Positions 7,685-18,692 of a stretch of DNA of 64,000 bases are shown in pieces. The position numbers were made by a program, and so were the translations under genes. This DNA comes from Micromonospora phaseoli (GTDB lineage: Bacteria; Actinomycetota; Actinomycetes; Mycobacteriales; Micromonosporaceae). Each line of letters starts with the position of its first letter. Positions within the stretch are counted from its first letter, which is position 1. The notes under the pieces are model-generated. The model made no database searches. It was given only the letters and a program-made list of their open reading frames with translations, and was not told where the DNA came from. The stretch is from the NCBI RefSeq assembly GCF_900109115.1, contig NZ_FNYV01000002.1, forward strand, positions 248,001-312,000. The letters are read 5' to 3'.

Positions 7685-8206
7685 ATGGACAGGATCGCCA
7701 TCATCGGCTGCGGCGGCAGCGGCAAGTCGAGGATCGCCCGGAAGCTCGCCCAGATCCTCGACGCGCCCCTGACCCACCTCGACGCGATCTACTACGACCA
7801 GCAGTGGAACCCACTTCCCCAAGAGAAGTTCGCTGCCAAGCAGGAGAAGCTCGTGGCTGGCGAACGCTGGATCATCGAGGGCAACTACGCCGGCACCCTG
7901 CCGATCCGGCTGGCCACCGCCGACACCGTGATCTTCCTCGACCTTCCCGCCGCCACCTGCCTCTGGGGCATCGCTCAACGCCGCCGACGCTACCGGGGCG
8001 GCCAGCACCAGGCCGACGGCGTCTACGACCGGATCACCTGGAACTTCATCCGATACATCCTCGGCTACCGACGAGCCATGCGACCCCGGATCCAGAACCT
8101 CATCCAGGCACACGAGCCGCACGTACGGCTGATCTCGCTCACCAGCCGCCGGCAAGCCAACCAACTGGTCGACCGACTACGACAAGGAGCCCAGCCGACG
8201 ACCTGA
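7685..8206 (+). CDS. P-loop nucleoside-kinase-like protein (topology-modulation/FlaR type)
   Basis: 173 aa from the ATG at 7685, which follows GGAGG at about 7678-7682. The N-terminus MDRIAIIGCGGSGKSRIARK holds a Walker A motif (GCGGSGKS). LTHLDAIYYD and ERWIIEGNYAGTLPIRL follow, then DTVIFLDLP as the Walker-B-like strand and an Arg-rich lid (RRRRYRGG). This is the pattern of small adenylate-kinase-like proteins annotated as DNA topology modulation or FlaR-related; the true substrate is not known. It lies in the DNA that separates the two halves of a broken kinase gene, so it probably arrived as part of an insertion. Confidence 0.8.
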   Translation: MDRIAIIGCGGSGKSRIARKLAQILDAPLTHLDAIYYDQQWNPLPQEKFAAKQEKLVAGERWIIEGNYAGTLPIRLATADTVIFLDLPAATCLWGIAQRRRRYRGGQHQADGVYDRITWNFIRYILGYRRAMRPRIQNLIQAHEPHVRLISLTSRRQANQLVDRLRQGAQPTT

Positions 8207-8491
8207 CCGACGCGGGACGGGAGGCGACCGGTGTCGGCTAACCGTTCCTCGATGGCCGCGTCGCCAGGGCGTAGCTGACGGCGGACCGGCAGCCCGGAAG
8301 GATATACGGATCTGCCCTATCCCCACGGTCATCTACAGGCCGTCGGTGCGACGATCCGGCGTTCTCCCGAGTGTCGTCGCCGCGGCGCCAGGCGGCCTCC
8401 TCCGACGCCACTCGCCGACGAAGTCGATCAGTGCCGCGGTTGGTCCTGGGCGCGGTGCTCGACCCGCTCGGAAGCCTGGTGGCGCGGGCTG

Positions 8492-9030
8492 TCACGTATC
8501 CGGTGCCCGGGTGATGTGCAGCCATGGGTAGTTCAAGCCGTCGCCGATGCGGGACCGAGCGGCGTGGACAGTCGGGTCGGTTGTCGACCGTGTGTGGTGT
8601 TGCTCGTCGAGGATCTGCCACCGGTCGACGGTGACGGCGGCGGGGTCGAGGTGGTAGTGGCCGCCGGTGTTGACGACCGGCTCGGGTCGGGTGGCGTCGG
8701 CCATCTGGTGACGGTCGGTGGCGGCGACCGCGGTCGCACCGTGGTGGTCAGCCGTGTCCTGCGGCGATGGCACGGCGCCAGTGTTCTCGGCTGGCGGTGT
8801 GGGCTCGTTCGGTGCGCACCGGCCGCGGCGGCGGACGGGGTGTTGTCGGCCTGTCGGGGGCGGCGGGTGCCGCCGGTGGTCGGGGTGTCGCGGCCGTCAA
8901 GGACATGGTCGGCGGTCAGTTCGTTCGCCGAGTAGGGCGGTGAGGCCGTCGTAGTCGGCGTTGACGTGCAGCCGGCGGCCACCTGCGTCAACATGCTGGA
9001 CCGGCCCGGTGCGGACCTGGACGAACGATC
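8492..9030 (-). pseudogene. Frameshifted coding remnant of unknown family
   Basis: Natural-looking peptides occur in successive minus-strand frames: IWFGSFVQVRTGPVQHVDAG and LHVNADYDGLTALLGE (ending about 8920), then NELTADHVLDGRDTP in a second frame, then VVNTGGHYHLDPAAVTVDRW and GDGLNYPWLHITR ending at a stop at 8492 in a third. The continuity of sense across frames suggests one decayed gene with two frameshifts. I do not recognise the family. It lies inside the DNA that splits the histidine kinase gene. Confidence 0.45.
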
Positions 9031-9043
9031 CGAACCAGATCAC

Positions 9044-9360
9044 CGAGCGATCGTCGCTCCGGCGCATGAGACGGAGCAGCGCCACGGCGAGTAGCGGCCG
9101 CAGCGCGACCGGGCTGGAGGTCCATGCGAGGGTGACGACGTCCAACACACCGATCGCCACGACGGTGGCTCGACCGAACCGACCGGTGACGACGAGCAGC
9201 ACTGCGGCGACGGCCGCGATCGCGATGCCTGGGAGCTGCCGTCCGGCCACGACGTCCGGACCGTTGAGCAACACGCCGATCGACACCGCCGACGCGGCGA
9301 CGAGCGCAGCGAGATCGGCGCGACCGGTGCAATGATCCGTGTGCGTCGCGGCATGATCAT
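9044..9360 (-). pseudogene. Histidine kinase, N-terminal membrane remnant
   Basis: Minus-strand reading, just downstream of the FtsX-type permease gene: RADLAALVAASAVSIGVLLN, then a hydrophobic run ending VAALLLVVTGRFGR-like, then VVAIGVLDVVTLAW and LLAVALLRLMRRSDDR. This alternation of hydrophobic helices with a final basic RRSDDR resembles the N-terminal membrane domain of NarX-type kinases. After RRSDDR the sequence changes to an unrelated remnant. No good in-frame start is visible. The match to the C-terminal fragment at 7426-7560 as one split gene is inference from gene order. Confidence 0.5.
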
Positions 9361-9452
9361 CGTCGCGGCCGATGGCGGGCGCGTACTCCGCCGGGAGATT
9401 CCTGCACCGGGACCGGTCGTGGGCCGCCCGGTCCAGGCGCAGGACCTGCGCA

Positions 9453-11983
9453 TCAGCGGTCCCGGCCCGCCAGCTCGAGCACGGGCACCCGGGAGACCCG
9501 GAACGCGGGCCACGCTGCAGCGACGACGCCGGCTGCGACCGCAACGACGAGCGTCACCGCGAGGCGGGACCACGGTACGACGACGGATGGGATCTCCGCG
9601 CCACCGGTGACGTCGATCAGCGCCCAGCCGAAGCCGACTGCGACGGCGATGCCGATCGATGCTGCCACGAACGACAGGAGTGCCACCTCGAGCCGCACGA
9701 TTCGACGCAGCTCTCGGCGAGTCGCGCCGACCGCTCGCAGCAGCCCGAGCTCTCCAGAGCGTTCATTGATCGCGAGCGCCGTGGTATTGGCGACTCCGAG
9801 AAGCGCGATGAAGCTCGCGAGGAGGAGCATCCCGTCGATGAAGTTCCGGAACGCGGCGATTTCGCTCCCGCTGTTGGCGACGTGTTCTGCCCGGGTCTCG
9901 AAGAACGACCCGGGCGTGGCTCGGACCAGCGCCCTCACGTCTTCCTCGGCGTCCGCGACCGCACCGTCGGCGAGGTCGACGAACAACAGAGCGTCGAGCA
10001 GACGACCGACCGAGGCGTCGAGTGTCGCACGGTCGACGAAGTACAAGGGGGCTTCGAAACCGCCGGTGCTCCTCGCGACCACGGCGACGATCGGCGCCTC
10101 GAGTGTCGAGCGTTCGAACTCGATCGCGAGGGTGCCGCCGAGCAGCGTGGGGTCGTCGCCGACCACGGCCACGCCCCCATCGCTCAGGTCGGCGAGGTCG
10201 CCGGCGATCGGGTCGAGGTCGAACGTGGTAGGCAGTGCCGTCGGGTCGATGCCCCCGATCGCCTCGGCTTTCCCTGCCACGATCCCTTCGGCGATCGACA
10301 GCGCGGCGACTTCGTCGACGTCGGGCAGCGCCGCGATCCGGCCGGCCAGGGTGGGGTCGATCGTCGGGAAGTCGGCGGTCGCCGACGTGACCACCAGGTC
10401 CGCCTGCAGTCCTTCACGAACGTCCGTCCCGACCGCGCTCGTCAGTGAGCTCGCGAAGATCGCGAACATCGTCACCATCGCGGTACCGAGCATGAGCGCG
10501 AGCGCCGTCGACGCCGATCGGCGGGGGCTCGCAGCCAGGTTGCCCGCCGCGATCGAGCCGCACACACCGGCGGCGCGACGGGCCACCTGAGCGCTCCCGC
10601 GCGCTGCGGCGGTCACGATCGCCGGGCCGCACAGCACGAGCGCCGGGACGATGGCAACGACCAGCAGGGCCCACGTCGCGCTCGACCGCGCCACAGCCAC
10701 AGCTCCTCCAGCGATCGCCACCGCGGCGAGCACGAGCCCGCTCGCAGTTCGCGCTGGGCTCACGACCCGGGGTTCCGCCGCGCTCTCGCGCAGCGCCTCG
10801 ATCGGCGGTGTCGCCGCCGCGCGGCGAGCCGGGATCCATGCCGCTAGGACCGTTGCGCTGATACCGACGGCCGCGGCGACCGCGATCGAGGTCGTGCTCA
10901 CGATCGACGGCCCGGTGAGCAACGTGATCCCGGCGAGTCCGACGAGCCAGCGCAGCGCGCCCACTCCCGCGACCCCGCACACGAGGCCGACGAGCGTGGC
11001 GATCGTCCCGACGAGCGCCGCCTCGATCACCACTCCGCCGAGCAGTTGGCGTCGTTCCGCACCGATCGCACGCAGCAGCCCCGACTCCCGCCGGCGGCGG
11101 GCGACGGTGAGCGCGAACGTGTTGAAGATGATCGTCACACCGATCAACACCGCGACCACGGCGAAGGCCAGGAGAAAAACGGTCAGGAACTGCAGCGGTG
11201 ACGTCGCGGCGTCCTGCATCGTCCGGATGTGGTCGGGCCCGTCGATGACCTCGGCATCAGTCAGCGCCGACAATCGGCCGAGCACCTCGGCGCGGTCAGC
11301 GCCCTCCGCGACGCCGACGAGCACCTCCGTCGGCGCTGCGGTGTCGAGCCAGGCGGACACCGCTTTGTCGGGCAACAGCACCGTTCGCTGCAGCGGTGCC
11401 GCGTCCGCCGACGCGAACGTCGCGACACCGGTGACGGTCGCGTCGTACATCCCCGTCGTGGTCAGGACCTGTACGACGTCACCCGGAGCCAAGCCTGCGT
11501 CACCGGCGAGCGATCGGTCGATCACGATCTCGCCGACCTCGGTCGGTGGTCGCCCGCTCGCGAGCCGGAACGGATTCAGCGCCGGGTCGGCGACCCAGTT
11601 GCGACCGACGTCGCTCGCCGTGCCGGTTCCGACTGACGATCCGTCAACGACCAGCTTCGCGAAGCCGACCCATTGCGAGGCGGCCCCGTCGACGCCATCG
11701 ACCGTAGCCACGCGCTCGGTGATGTCGGGATCCAGTGATCGCCGAACCGACCTTTCCGGATCTCCCGGCCCTCCGCCGGGCTCGCCGAGGACGACGCCCT
11801 GCACCACGGCGTCCGTCCCGGCCAACGCTTCGGCGATGTCACCGGCCGCTCGGCCACGCATCGAGTCGGACAGCACCAGCGTCGCGACGAGGAACGCCAC
11901 CGACAGCATGATCGCCGTGCCCGTCAGCATGAACCGACCCCGACTCGCGAGCACGCTTCGAGCCGCACTCCGCATCATCTGGC

Positions 11984-11987
<4 letters not shown>
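9453..11987 (-). CDS. ABC transporter permease, FtsX/MacB type (two FtsX domains)
   Basis: 844 aa. It has an N-terminal membrane helix after MRSAARSVLASRGRFMLTGT and a large extracytoplasmic domain. The first FtsX core (about 260-380) contains RRRRESGLLRAIGAERRQL. A central helix pair precedes a second extracytoplasmic domain, and the C-terminal FtsX core (about 730-840) contains NERSGELGLLRAVGATRRELRR. The start overlaps the ATPase stop by 4 bp (ATGA), so ATPase and permease form one operon. Such pairs export lipids, lipoproteins or antimicrobial compounds, or sense cell-envelope stress, and typically sit beside a two-component system, here damaged. Substrate unknown. Confidence 0.9.
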
Positions 11988-12775
<788 letters not shown>

Positions 12776-13491
12776 GAGACCTCCGATAAGTGGTTGGTCA
12801 GGGTTTTGCAAGAAATCCGGAGTTGTAGGTCTAGCTGGGGACCGGGCCGGTCGCTGATTCAGCCGCCGATCCACCTAGCCGCCTGGGGTTGCCCCCGGAG
12901 CTTTTCGTCCGGCCAGGTACGCCCTCGATACCAAGGGTCGGTCCGTGAGTCTCAGCGCGCAGCGCGCGCATCGATGTGGCCATGGGCAAGCTGCCTCGGC
13001 CGGTTGGTAGTGCCAACAGTGAGTTCACGCCCGCGTTACCGCGACTAACTCCTGCTGTCCGCTGCACGCCCGAGGACGGGATCTCCTTCACCTCGAGCAG
13101 CTGACTTACGGGCAACCACCGGCTGCTTCACAAGGTGCTTCAGGGGGCAGCCCAACCGCTCCGTGAAGCGGCCCGCTGGCGGGCCGTTGAAACAGCTCTC
13201 GAACTTCACACGGTGCTCCATGAAACCGGTGGTGCTTCACCAATTCGTCGTCGTTGCCCCCGCCGGGGTCGGCGTGCACACAGGCCCGGCGGCACCCGCA
13301 GCTGTCTCATGGAGCAGGTCTGCCTCACCGCTCGATGTCCAGATGCGGCGAGCGACCTGGGACCCAGCGCCACCCACCAACCACGGCACCCACCGGCCTG
13401 CCAACCGACCGGCCGGGCGTTTCCCCGGACGGCGCTGCGTTGACTGCCATCACCAGCCTCCTACATACGGGTTACATCGCTCATCTGACGC
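12776..13491. other. Non-coding block with many hairpins, possible element remnant
   Basis: No gene with a ribosome site or recognisable protein is visible. The DNA is rich in short inverted repeats, for example CGGCCCG-CTGG-CGGGCCG at 13169-13186. A long open minus-strand reading (12831-13115) has unusual composition and no known domain. A degraded structured RNA such as a group II intron 5' part is a weak guess; I have no decisive motif. The start of the block is the promoter region of the ABC operon. Confidence 0.35.
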
Positions 13492-13525
13492 CTTCATACC
13501 GAGCGAACCTGAGACGACGGTTAAA
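13492..13525. repeat. 34-bp breakpoint repeat, copy 2
   Basis: Differs from 7567-7600 at one base. It ends 8 bp before the stop codon (13534) of the FAD-monooxygenase remnant, and lies in the same orientation as copy 1. Confidence 0.75.
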
Positions 13526-13533
13526 TGCGGCGC

Positions 13534-13689
13534 TCAGGCGGGTTGGCCGAACCAGGTGCCCAGCGCACGCACCAGCGTGGTGGCGTCCAGGTCCTGCCCG
13601 GTAGGCAAGGCCCAGGCGACACAGCCGCCGGGCCGGATGAGCAACGCGTTGCCGTCCACCCGGTCCGCCGCTGCGGAGGTCATCTCGTT
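13534..13689 (-). pseudogene. FAD-dependent aromatic monooxygenase, C-terminal remnant
   Basis: The minus-strand reading DRVDGNALLIRPGGCVAWAL, then TTLVRALGTWFGQPA and stop, matches the C-terminus of the PheA/TfdB/RdmE-type FAD monooxygenases (pattern ALLVRPDG-VAW-RAL-WFG). Only about 50 codons remain. The left side of the small IS derivative at 13695 cuts the gene, and upstream coding sequence does not resume beyond that element. Likely a phenol or polyketide hydroxylase before it was broken. Confidence 0.7.
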
Positions 13690-13694
13690 CTTAG

Positions 13695-14046
13695 CTTGAT
13701 CTTTGACCCGTGCGCACCCCACAAGCCGCCGACCGATGGACCTGGCTGATCATCGCCGCCCACACCCAACTGCGGCTCGCGCGTGCCCTCGTCGCGGACC
13801 TCCGCAGACCATGGGAACGGCCAACACCCCCCGAACGCCTCACACGCGCCCGCGTCCGCCGCGGGTTTCGGAACCTGCGTCCGAAGACACCCCTCCCAGC
13901 GCGTACTCCGAAACCCAGCAGACCAGGACCCGGACGCCCACCCGAATCACGAAACCGCCAACCAGCACCCCGCCACGACGTCGGCAGACCGCCAAACGCG
14001 ACCCGAGCATCACCGCACGCAAACAGCGCACGGGTTAAAGATCAAA
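13695..14046 (+). mobile_element. 352-bp non-autonomous IS701-type element (MITE-like)
   Basis: Inverted ends CTTGATCTTTGACCCGTGCGC (13695-13715) and its near reverse complement (14026-14046) match at 19 of 21 positions. They are flanked by a CTTAG duplication (13690-13694 and 14047-14051) that contains TTAG, fitting the YTAR target preference known for IS701 elements. Between them lies only the transposase C-terminus: DRWTWLIIAAHTQLRLARAL, VADLRRPWE, RRGFRNLR, SRPGPGRPP, and after a frameshift PSITARKQRTG, whose TAA lies inside the right repeat. An internal deletion removed the catalytic region, so it could move only if helped in trans. Confidence 0.8.
13719..14038 (+). pseudogene. IS701-type transposase C-terminal fragment
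   Basis: About 107 codons of the transposase tail, ending with a frameshift near 13985. The fragment AAHTQLRLARAL continues the segment represented at 4660-5145, where the same AAHTQLR motif closes the recognisable part. No start codon or catalytic DDE residues remain. Confidence 0.75.
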
Positions 14047-14150
14047 CTTAGGTATCCGTAAGAGCGCGGTCCCAGCGACGCTAATCCTGGCCTCAGGTTG
14101 ATCGGGAACAATGAGCGGCAAAAGCATCGACTGGAAGGGGGCGGGCCGGC

Positions 14151-14843
14151 GTGCGGATCATGATCGCGGATGATGACGCGGCTATCCGTGAGTCGTTGGA
14201 GCGGGTGCTCCAGGTCGAGGGTTACGACACCAGCACCGTCGCCAACGGTCTCGCCGTGCTCGACGGGGTCGGTGGGCCCGGCGGCGACGCACCGGATCTG
14301 CTGATCCTCGACGTGATGATGCCCCGCCTCGGCGGGTTGGAGACCTGCCGGCGGTTGCGGGCCGCGGGTCGGGATCTGCCGGTGCTGATGCTGACCGCCC
14401 GTGACCAGGTCACCGACCGGGTCGCGGGGCTGGACGCGGGCGCCGACGACTACCTGCCCAAGCCGTTCGCCACCGAGGAGTTGCTGGCCCGGGTGCGGGC
14501 CCTGCTGCGCCGGCGCACGCCGGGCGACGGCGAGTCGCAGATCCTCTCGTTCGCCGACGTCCGGCTCGATCCCGACAGGTTCGAGGCGTGGCGGGGCGGG
14601 CGGCCGCTGCGCCTGACCCGGACCGAGTTCTCCCTCCTGCAGGTCCTCGTGCGCAACGCGACCCGGGTGTTGACCCGCGACGCGCTGTTCGAGGCGATCT
14701 GGGGCTTCGACATGAGCGCCACCGCCAACAACCTCCAGGTGTACGTGAGCTACCTGCGCCGCAAGATGGAGGCCGAGGGTGAGCCACGATTGATCTACAC
14801 GCTGCGCGGCCTGGGATACACGTTGCGGGAGACTCCTCCGTGA
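14151..14843 (+). CDS. OmpR-family response regulator (MprA/CseB-like)
   Basis: 230 aa from GTG 14151, with GGAAGGGGG about 10 nt upstream. Receiver domain 1-118 has the acidic cluster IADDD, phospho-acceptor Asp54 in LILDVMMP and Lys in YLPKPF. The winged-helix output domain (about 130-226) includes [13 protein letters not shown] and the terminal [21 protein letters not shown]. It overlaps its kinase gene by 4 bp (GTGA). MprA-like regulators control envelope-stress or cell-surface genes; the targets here are unknown. The gene starts about 100 bp after the IS derivative, which may have brought or disrupted upstream control. Confidence 0.92.
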   Translation: MRIMIADDDAAIRESLERVLQVEGYDTSTVANGLAVLDGVGGPGGDAPDLLILDVMMPRLGGLETCRRLRAAGRDLPVLMLTARDQVTDRVAGLDAGADDYLPKPFATEELLARVRALLRRRTPGDGESQILSFADVRLDPDRFEAWRGGRPLRLTRTEFSLLQVLVRNATRVLTRDALFEAIWGFDMSATANNLQVYVSYLRRKMEAEGEPRLIYTLRGLGYTLRETPP

Positions 14844-16291
14844 GCAGGCCCGCCGGCCAGGAACCGCGCCGGCTGACCCGATGGTGGCGCCGGCGGTCCC
14901 TGCGGACCAGGCTGACGGTGATCGCGGCGACGGCCATCGCCGTCAGCGTGTTCATGGCCTTCCAGGTAGCCAGCGAGCTGCTGGACTGGCAGCTGCGGGA
15001 CACCGCCGAGAATCAGCTGCGCGCCGACTCCCGCGTCTTGGCGACGAACGCGGAGCGCGCCGGTCTGGCGCAGGTCCCGCTACCGCCGTATCCCGGATCC
15101 GGTCCGCTGGTGCGGGTCATCCTGCCCGACGGCTCGACCCGGACGCCGGCCGGCCAACCCGCGCTGCCCCCGGTCAGCGAGCACGCCGGGCACGTGGCGC
15201 AGGGCGCGTCGGCCGACCTGATGGAGTCGAACGACAGCGACGAGGACGGCTACCTCATCTACACGCTCCGGGCGGGCGACGGCGCGGTCCAGGTGGCCCG
15301 CGTCGTCGACGACAGCCCGATCAACCAGTTCGGGTTCGGTATGCTGCTGATCGGGCTGCTCTGCGTGGTCGGCGGCGCCCTTGTCGGGCGGACCGTGGCG
15401 CGGACCGGGCTGGCACCGATCGACCGGCTGACCGCCGCCGCGGAACGTGTCGCGCACACCCGGGATCTCGACGCCCACATCCCGGATGAAGGCGGTGGGG
15501 AGATCCGGCGGCTGATCCAGTCGATCAACGACATGCTCGCCGCGCTCCGGGACTCCCGGCAGGCCCAGCGGCTGCTCGCCGAGGACGCCGCCCACGAGCT
15601 CAAGACCCCGCTCACCAGCCTGCGCCTCAACGTCGAGCTGCTGATCCGGCTCGATCGGCGCGGCACCCTGGACAGCGCACTGCCGGCGGAGAGCCGGACC
15701 CGGCTGCTCAACGATCTCGGCGCCCAGGTGGCCGAGTTGAGCACCCTTGCCGCCGAGCTGACCGACCTGGCCCGCGGTGACGTCAGCGACGAAAACACCG
15801 AGCTGCTCGACCTCGCCGACGTGGTGGTGGCCGCCGCGACCCGGGCGCGTTCCCGCGTGCCCGACATCGAGATCGCGCTCGACCTCACCTCCGTGTGGGC
15901 GAGCGGCCGTCCCGCTGCGCTCCAGCGGGCGGTGCTCAACCTCATCGACAACGCCGGCAAGTGGTCCCCCGCGGACCAGCCGGTCCAGATCCGGCTCCGT
16001 GCCGAGGGCGCGTCGGCGGTGCTCGAGGTCGACGACGCCGGACCGGGCATCGACGCCGCCGACGTACCGCGGGTGTTCGACCGGTTCTACCGTGCCGACA
16101 GCGCCCGGGCGTTGCCGGGATCCGGTCTCGGGCTGTCGATCGTGCAGCGGGTCGTCGACGCCCACGGCGGCCGGGCCACCGTCGCCCGCTCCGCACGCGG
16201 TGGCGCACTGCTGCGGGTCGACCTTCCGGCCCCGGCCCCGCCCGCCCCGATCGCGCGGCTCACCGCCGGGGAGGACACCACGATGCGCTGA
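14840..16291 (+). CDS. Sensor histidine kinase (MprB/CseC-like)
   Basis: 483 aa. TM helix about 25-43, extracytoplasmic sensor about 45-160, second TM about 165-184, HAMP to about 240, HisKA with phospho-acceptor H252 in [11 protein letters not shown], and a HATPase domain with [10 protein letters not shown] (N box), DDAGPGID (G1) and GSGLGLSIV (G2). It autophosphorylates and passes phosphate to the adjacent OmpR regulator. The last codons ([13 protein letters not shown]) fall inside the first unit of a roughly 95-bp tandem repeat, so the C-terminal tail is tied to that amplification. Confidence 0.92.
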   Translation: MSRPAGQEPRRLTRWWRRRSLRTRLTVIAATAIAVSVFMAFQVASELLDWQLRDTAENQLRADSRVLATNAERAGLAQVPLPPYPGSGPLVRVILPDGSTRTPAGQPALPPVSEHAGHVAQGASADLMESNDSDEDGYLIYTLRAGDGAVQVARVVDDSPINQFGFGMLLIGLLCVVGGALVGRTVARTGLAPIDRLTAAAERVAHTRDLDAHIPDEGGGEIRRLIQSINDMLAALRDSRQAQRLLAEDAAHELKTPLTSLRLNVELLIRLDRRGTLDSALPAESRTRLLNDLGAQVAELSTLAAELTDLARGDVSDENTELLDLADVVVAAATRARSRVPDIEIALDLTSVWASGRPAALQRAVLNLIDNAGKWSPADQPVQIRLRAEGASAVLEVDDAGPGIDAADVPRVFDRFYRADSARALPGSGLGLSIVQRVVDAHGGRATVARSARGGALLRVDLPAPAPPAPIARLTAGEDTTMR

Positions 16292-16535
16292 CCTGCCCGG
16301 CGGCGCAGCGCAGGACAAGGGACGGGGCCCTCGGGCATGGCCCCGCGCGGCTCACCGTCGGGGCAGGACACCGCGGTGCGCCGACCCCAGCCCCGGCCGC
16401 ACAGCGCTGGGCCAAAGGGCGGCGGCGTCGGGCAATGGCCTACGCGGCCCACCACCGGGCAGGACACCGCGATGCGCCGACCCCAGCCCCGGCGCGTGGC
16501 GCAGGGCCAAAGGGCGGCGACCGTCGGGCCAATGA
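16253..16535. repeat. Three imperfect tandem repeats of about 92-96 bp
   Basis: Units at about 16253-16344, 16345-16440 and 16441-16535 share GCGCGGCTCACCG, CAGGACACCGC, GCGCCGACC, GGGCCAAAGGGCGGCG and CGGGCAATGG blocks. The first unit contains the kinase stop codon; the other two are downstream copies. Units 2 and 3 resemble each other more closely than unit 1. A hairpin terminator follows. Confidence 0.75.
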
Positions 16536-16537
16536 AA

Positions 16538-16573
16538 AGATCCGGGACGGGCCTGGGTCCCCGTCCCGGATCT
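16538..16573 (+). terminator. Hairpin terminator of the two-component operon
   Basis: A perfect 13-bp stem, AGATCCGGGACGG (16538-16550) with CCGTCCCGGATCT (16561-16573), encloses a 10-nt loop. No T-tract, as is usual for high-GC actinomycetes. It lies after the tandem repeats. Confidence 0.75.
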
Positions 16574-17782
16574 CGACCGTGCCGCCGCGCTCACCGTTGC
16601 AGCGCGGGTGTCGCCTCTCCTGGAAGGGGCGAGAAATGCCATCGAATAGATTTCTTCTACGAGGCCGTGGCACCGGCATCGCGCAGATTCCGACGCGATC
16701 GCAAGCAACGAAACAGGTCATGGCGCCGAGACCGAAAGATGATCATTAACGGGACCCGAGTCGGGTGACGCCGGATGGGGCGAGACCAGACATCCTGGGC
16801 CGCGTCCGGACTCGGGTCCGTCGTGGAAAAGGCAAGAGCAGCGAGATCAAAGCTGGCCGAGTAGCAGGCAGACGGCCGCCGCACCAACTTTGAACCACGC
16901 GACCAGACGCGGACCCGCACCGCAAGAACGCGTTTCCCCAGCCCACTGCACATCTGGTCGAGGTGGTTCGCGCACTGCCAACCACGGGCTCACGTTTCCC
17001 CAGTTCAGGGAATTTTGGTGGACCATACTTGGCAGAATCCGAACCACATTCCCGCAGCTCACGGTCCCGCAGTAGCCGTCTTGCCGGTTCGGCGTCGCAC
17101 CGCGCGCCACCGGTGACAGCACGACCCGGGGCCAAACAGCAGAGCTGACCTGGCCATGAGGTCCGACTGTCGGGCGTGGCAGCGATGCCGGAGCCGCTGC
17201 ATGCTCGGCGGATGCGAGTTCATGTCGGAGTCCCGATGTCGACCAGACAACCATGATGTCGATAACGGCGAGCTGCAACTGGTGGCCCGCTGATGACAGC
17301 AGCCAGCTGTCTATGCCGTTGGGATCCGGTTCGTGTGCCAGGATCGACACAAACCGATTTCCAACCCGGATCGGGTCTGATCGGCGTCATCCCGCTCGGC
17401 TGATATCCACCCTACCTGGACTGGAGCGGGACCCGGGCTGGCGGCCCAGTTCCCCGCCCCGGCTGGAAGGTTCTCTTTGACGGTGACGGCTGGCGTGCCA
17501 CTCGGCCTCGCGGCCGTGTCGGGTCGCATGGCCCATCCGGGTGCCATGCGTGTTCTGGTGTGATGTAGCTGTGAGGGTGCAGGACGACAACGAGCCGGCG
17601 GTGTTGACGGATCGGTTGCGGCGGGATAGCCAGAAAGCCCTCAACAAAGGCGCCAGGTGAATTGCGCGAAAGACCCGGAAGGTGCCGGAAAAGCTAGCAA
17701 CCTCCGGGTCTTCACATCAATCCATATGAAGGAGATCAGGCTCCATATCGCGGAGCATCCAACTGTCTGCCAATCGCCATTG
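16574..17782. other. Gene-poor interval with dispersed repeats
   Basis: No supported gene. Related short units occur at about 16924-16955 (AAGAACGCGTTTCCCCAG), 16988-17010 (CACGTTTCCCCAGTTCAGGG) and 17018-17064 (TGGACCATACTTGGCAGAAT and onward). The last matches 4332 onward. An open minus-strand reading at 17145-17350 and a 29-codon plus-strand reading at 17571-17659 have no domain or ribosome site that I trust. Base composition drops towards AT after 17.6 kb, suggesting acquired DNA. Confidence 0.5.
17670..17712 (-). terminator. Hairpin after the 17783-18241 gene
   Basis: Ten-base arms AAGACCCGGA (17670-17679) and TCCGGGTCTT (17703-17712), extendable with a bulge, enclose a 23-nt loop. It lies about 70 bp beyond the stop of the minus-strand gene and is a plausible terminator. 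Confidence 0.55.
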
Positions 17783-18241
17783 TTACACCTTCTCAAGGGT
17801 GACGCGGTGACCGAGATCAGGGTCACCGACGGTCCAGAACAGAACCAACTTTCCGTCAGCCAGATCCGATGCGAGCTTGACCGAGAAGGGGACGGGAACG
17901 TCGTCGAGATCCTCGAAAACCAACACGAGCTGGGTTTTCTTCTCACTGGAGTCGTTCACATCCGCCTGAATGGACCACCTCCCGACACCCGGAACGGTAG
18001 ACGTAGTCGCCTGCGAACCAACCAGCGAAGACGGGAGCCCTTTGGCGGAGAACGTCCGGTCGCCCGCAATGATCAGTTCAGACGCGCCACTCCCCCGCCA
18101 CGCTCCCACCACTGCAGAATCAGTAAGTTCAGGGCGTTGGTCACTGGACCATCTGCTTACCGAAAAGACCACAGCGACAGCAGCAAGGCAGGCCAAGGAT
18201 ACGACAATCCCCGCCGCCAACCGCCCGTAGCTCCTAGTCAT
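17783..18241 (-). CDS. Membrane-anchored hypothetical protein
   Basis: 152 aa from the ATG at 18241; a GTG 3 codons earlier is possible. A single hydrophobic segment near the N-terminus (GRLAAGIVVSLACLAAVAVV) is followed by a soluble domain of about 120 aa outside the membrane. VVGAWRGSGASELII and DRTFSAKGLP, then VGRWSI, resemble the start of small beta-rich lipocalin-like domains that test for a lowest-energy wall of strands, but no family is certain. The Cys in the segment is not in a lipobox. Lower GC than its neighbours suggests acquisition. Confidence 0.65.
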   Translation of the reverse strand: MTRSYGRLAAGIVVSLACLAAVAVVFSVSRWSSDQRPELTDSAVVGAWRGSGASELIIAGDRTFSAKGLPSSLVGSQATTSTVPGVGRWSIQADVNDSSEKKTQLVLVFEDLDDVPVPFSVKLASDLADGKLVLFWTVGDPDLGHRVTLEKV

Positions 18242-18257
18242 CGCTGGCACGCCGAGT

Positions 18258-18690
18258 TCACACAGGTGGTGATGCGGAACCGGTAGCTTTGGATCTGGTA
18301 GTGCTCAAGTGGGTAGGCATCCACTCCGCTGCCGGCGAAACCATTCCCGCGTGGGGGGTCACTCCAGGAACTCTCGTACCAGACGCGATCGTAGTGGCAT
18401 TGGTTACGTGGTATTCAACCACCGGATTATTGTTCTGGTATCCAACCACATTCCATTCCACATCAAAAGATCCGGTGAACGACATGATGGGCCGACCGAA
18501 GGGCGTGCGCGGGTTCTGCTGCTTCAGCCCCGACGTGAGCTTCGGGCCGTCCCGGAGCAGAATAGCCTCCAGACTCTGCGATGGCGGGAGCTTCGAGTAA
18601 TGGAAGTCCTGACGTCCGCCGACCTCACCAGCGGCCGACCGCCGGTCGATCTCCAGATAGATATTGGAGAACTCAGCCGTCTTCCAGAGC
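18258..18690 (-). pseudogene. C-terminal remnant of a hypothetical protein
   Basis: The minus-strand reading LWKTAEFSNIYLEIDRRSAA, FHYSKLPPSQSLEAILLRDG, SFDVEWNVVGYQNNNPVVEY, HVTNATTIASGTRVPG runs to a stop at 18258. Composition looks natural, but there is no start codon with a ribosome site. Coherence ends near 18690 at a 17-bp tandem repeat. I take it as the tail of a larger extracellular or membrane protein of unknown role. It is transcribed toward the 17783-18241 gene and ends 17 bp before its start. Confidence 0.5.
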
Positions 18691-18692
18691 TC

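Noticed and set aside
6764-8164. 466-codon minus-strand reading joining the response regulator to upstream sequence
   Set aside because: The upstream part is antisense to the P-loop gene and does not look like a receiver domain; the regulator starts at 7429.
12831-13115. 94-codon minus-strand reading as a gene
   Set aside because: No ribosome site, no recognisable domain and no partner; left as non-coding block.
16253-16535. Possible CRISPR array
   Set aside because: Units are about 95 bp and contiguous without unique spacers, so these are ordinary tandem repeats; no cas genes are present.
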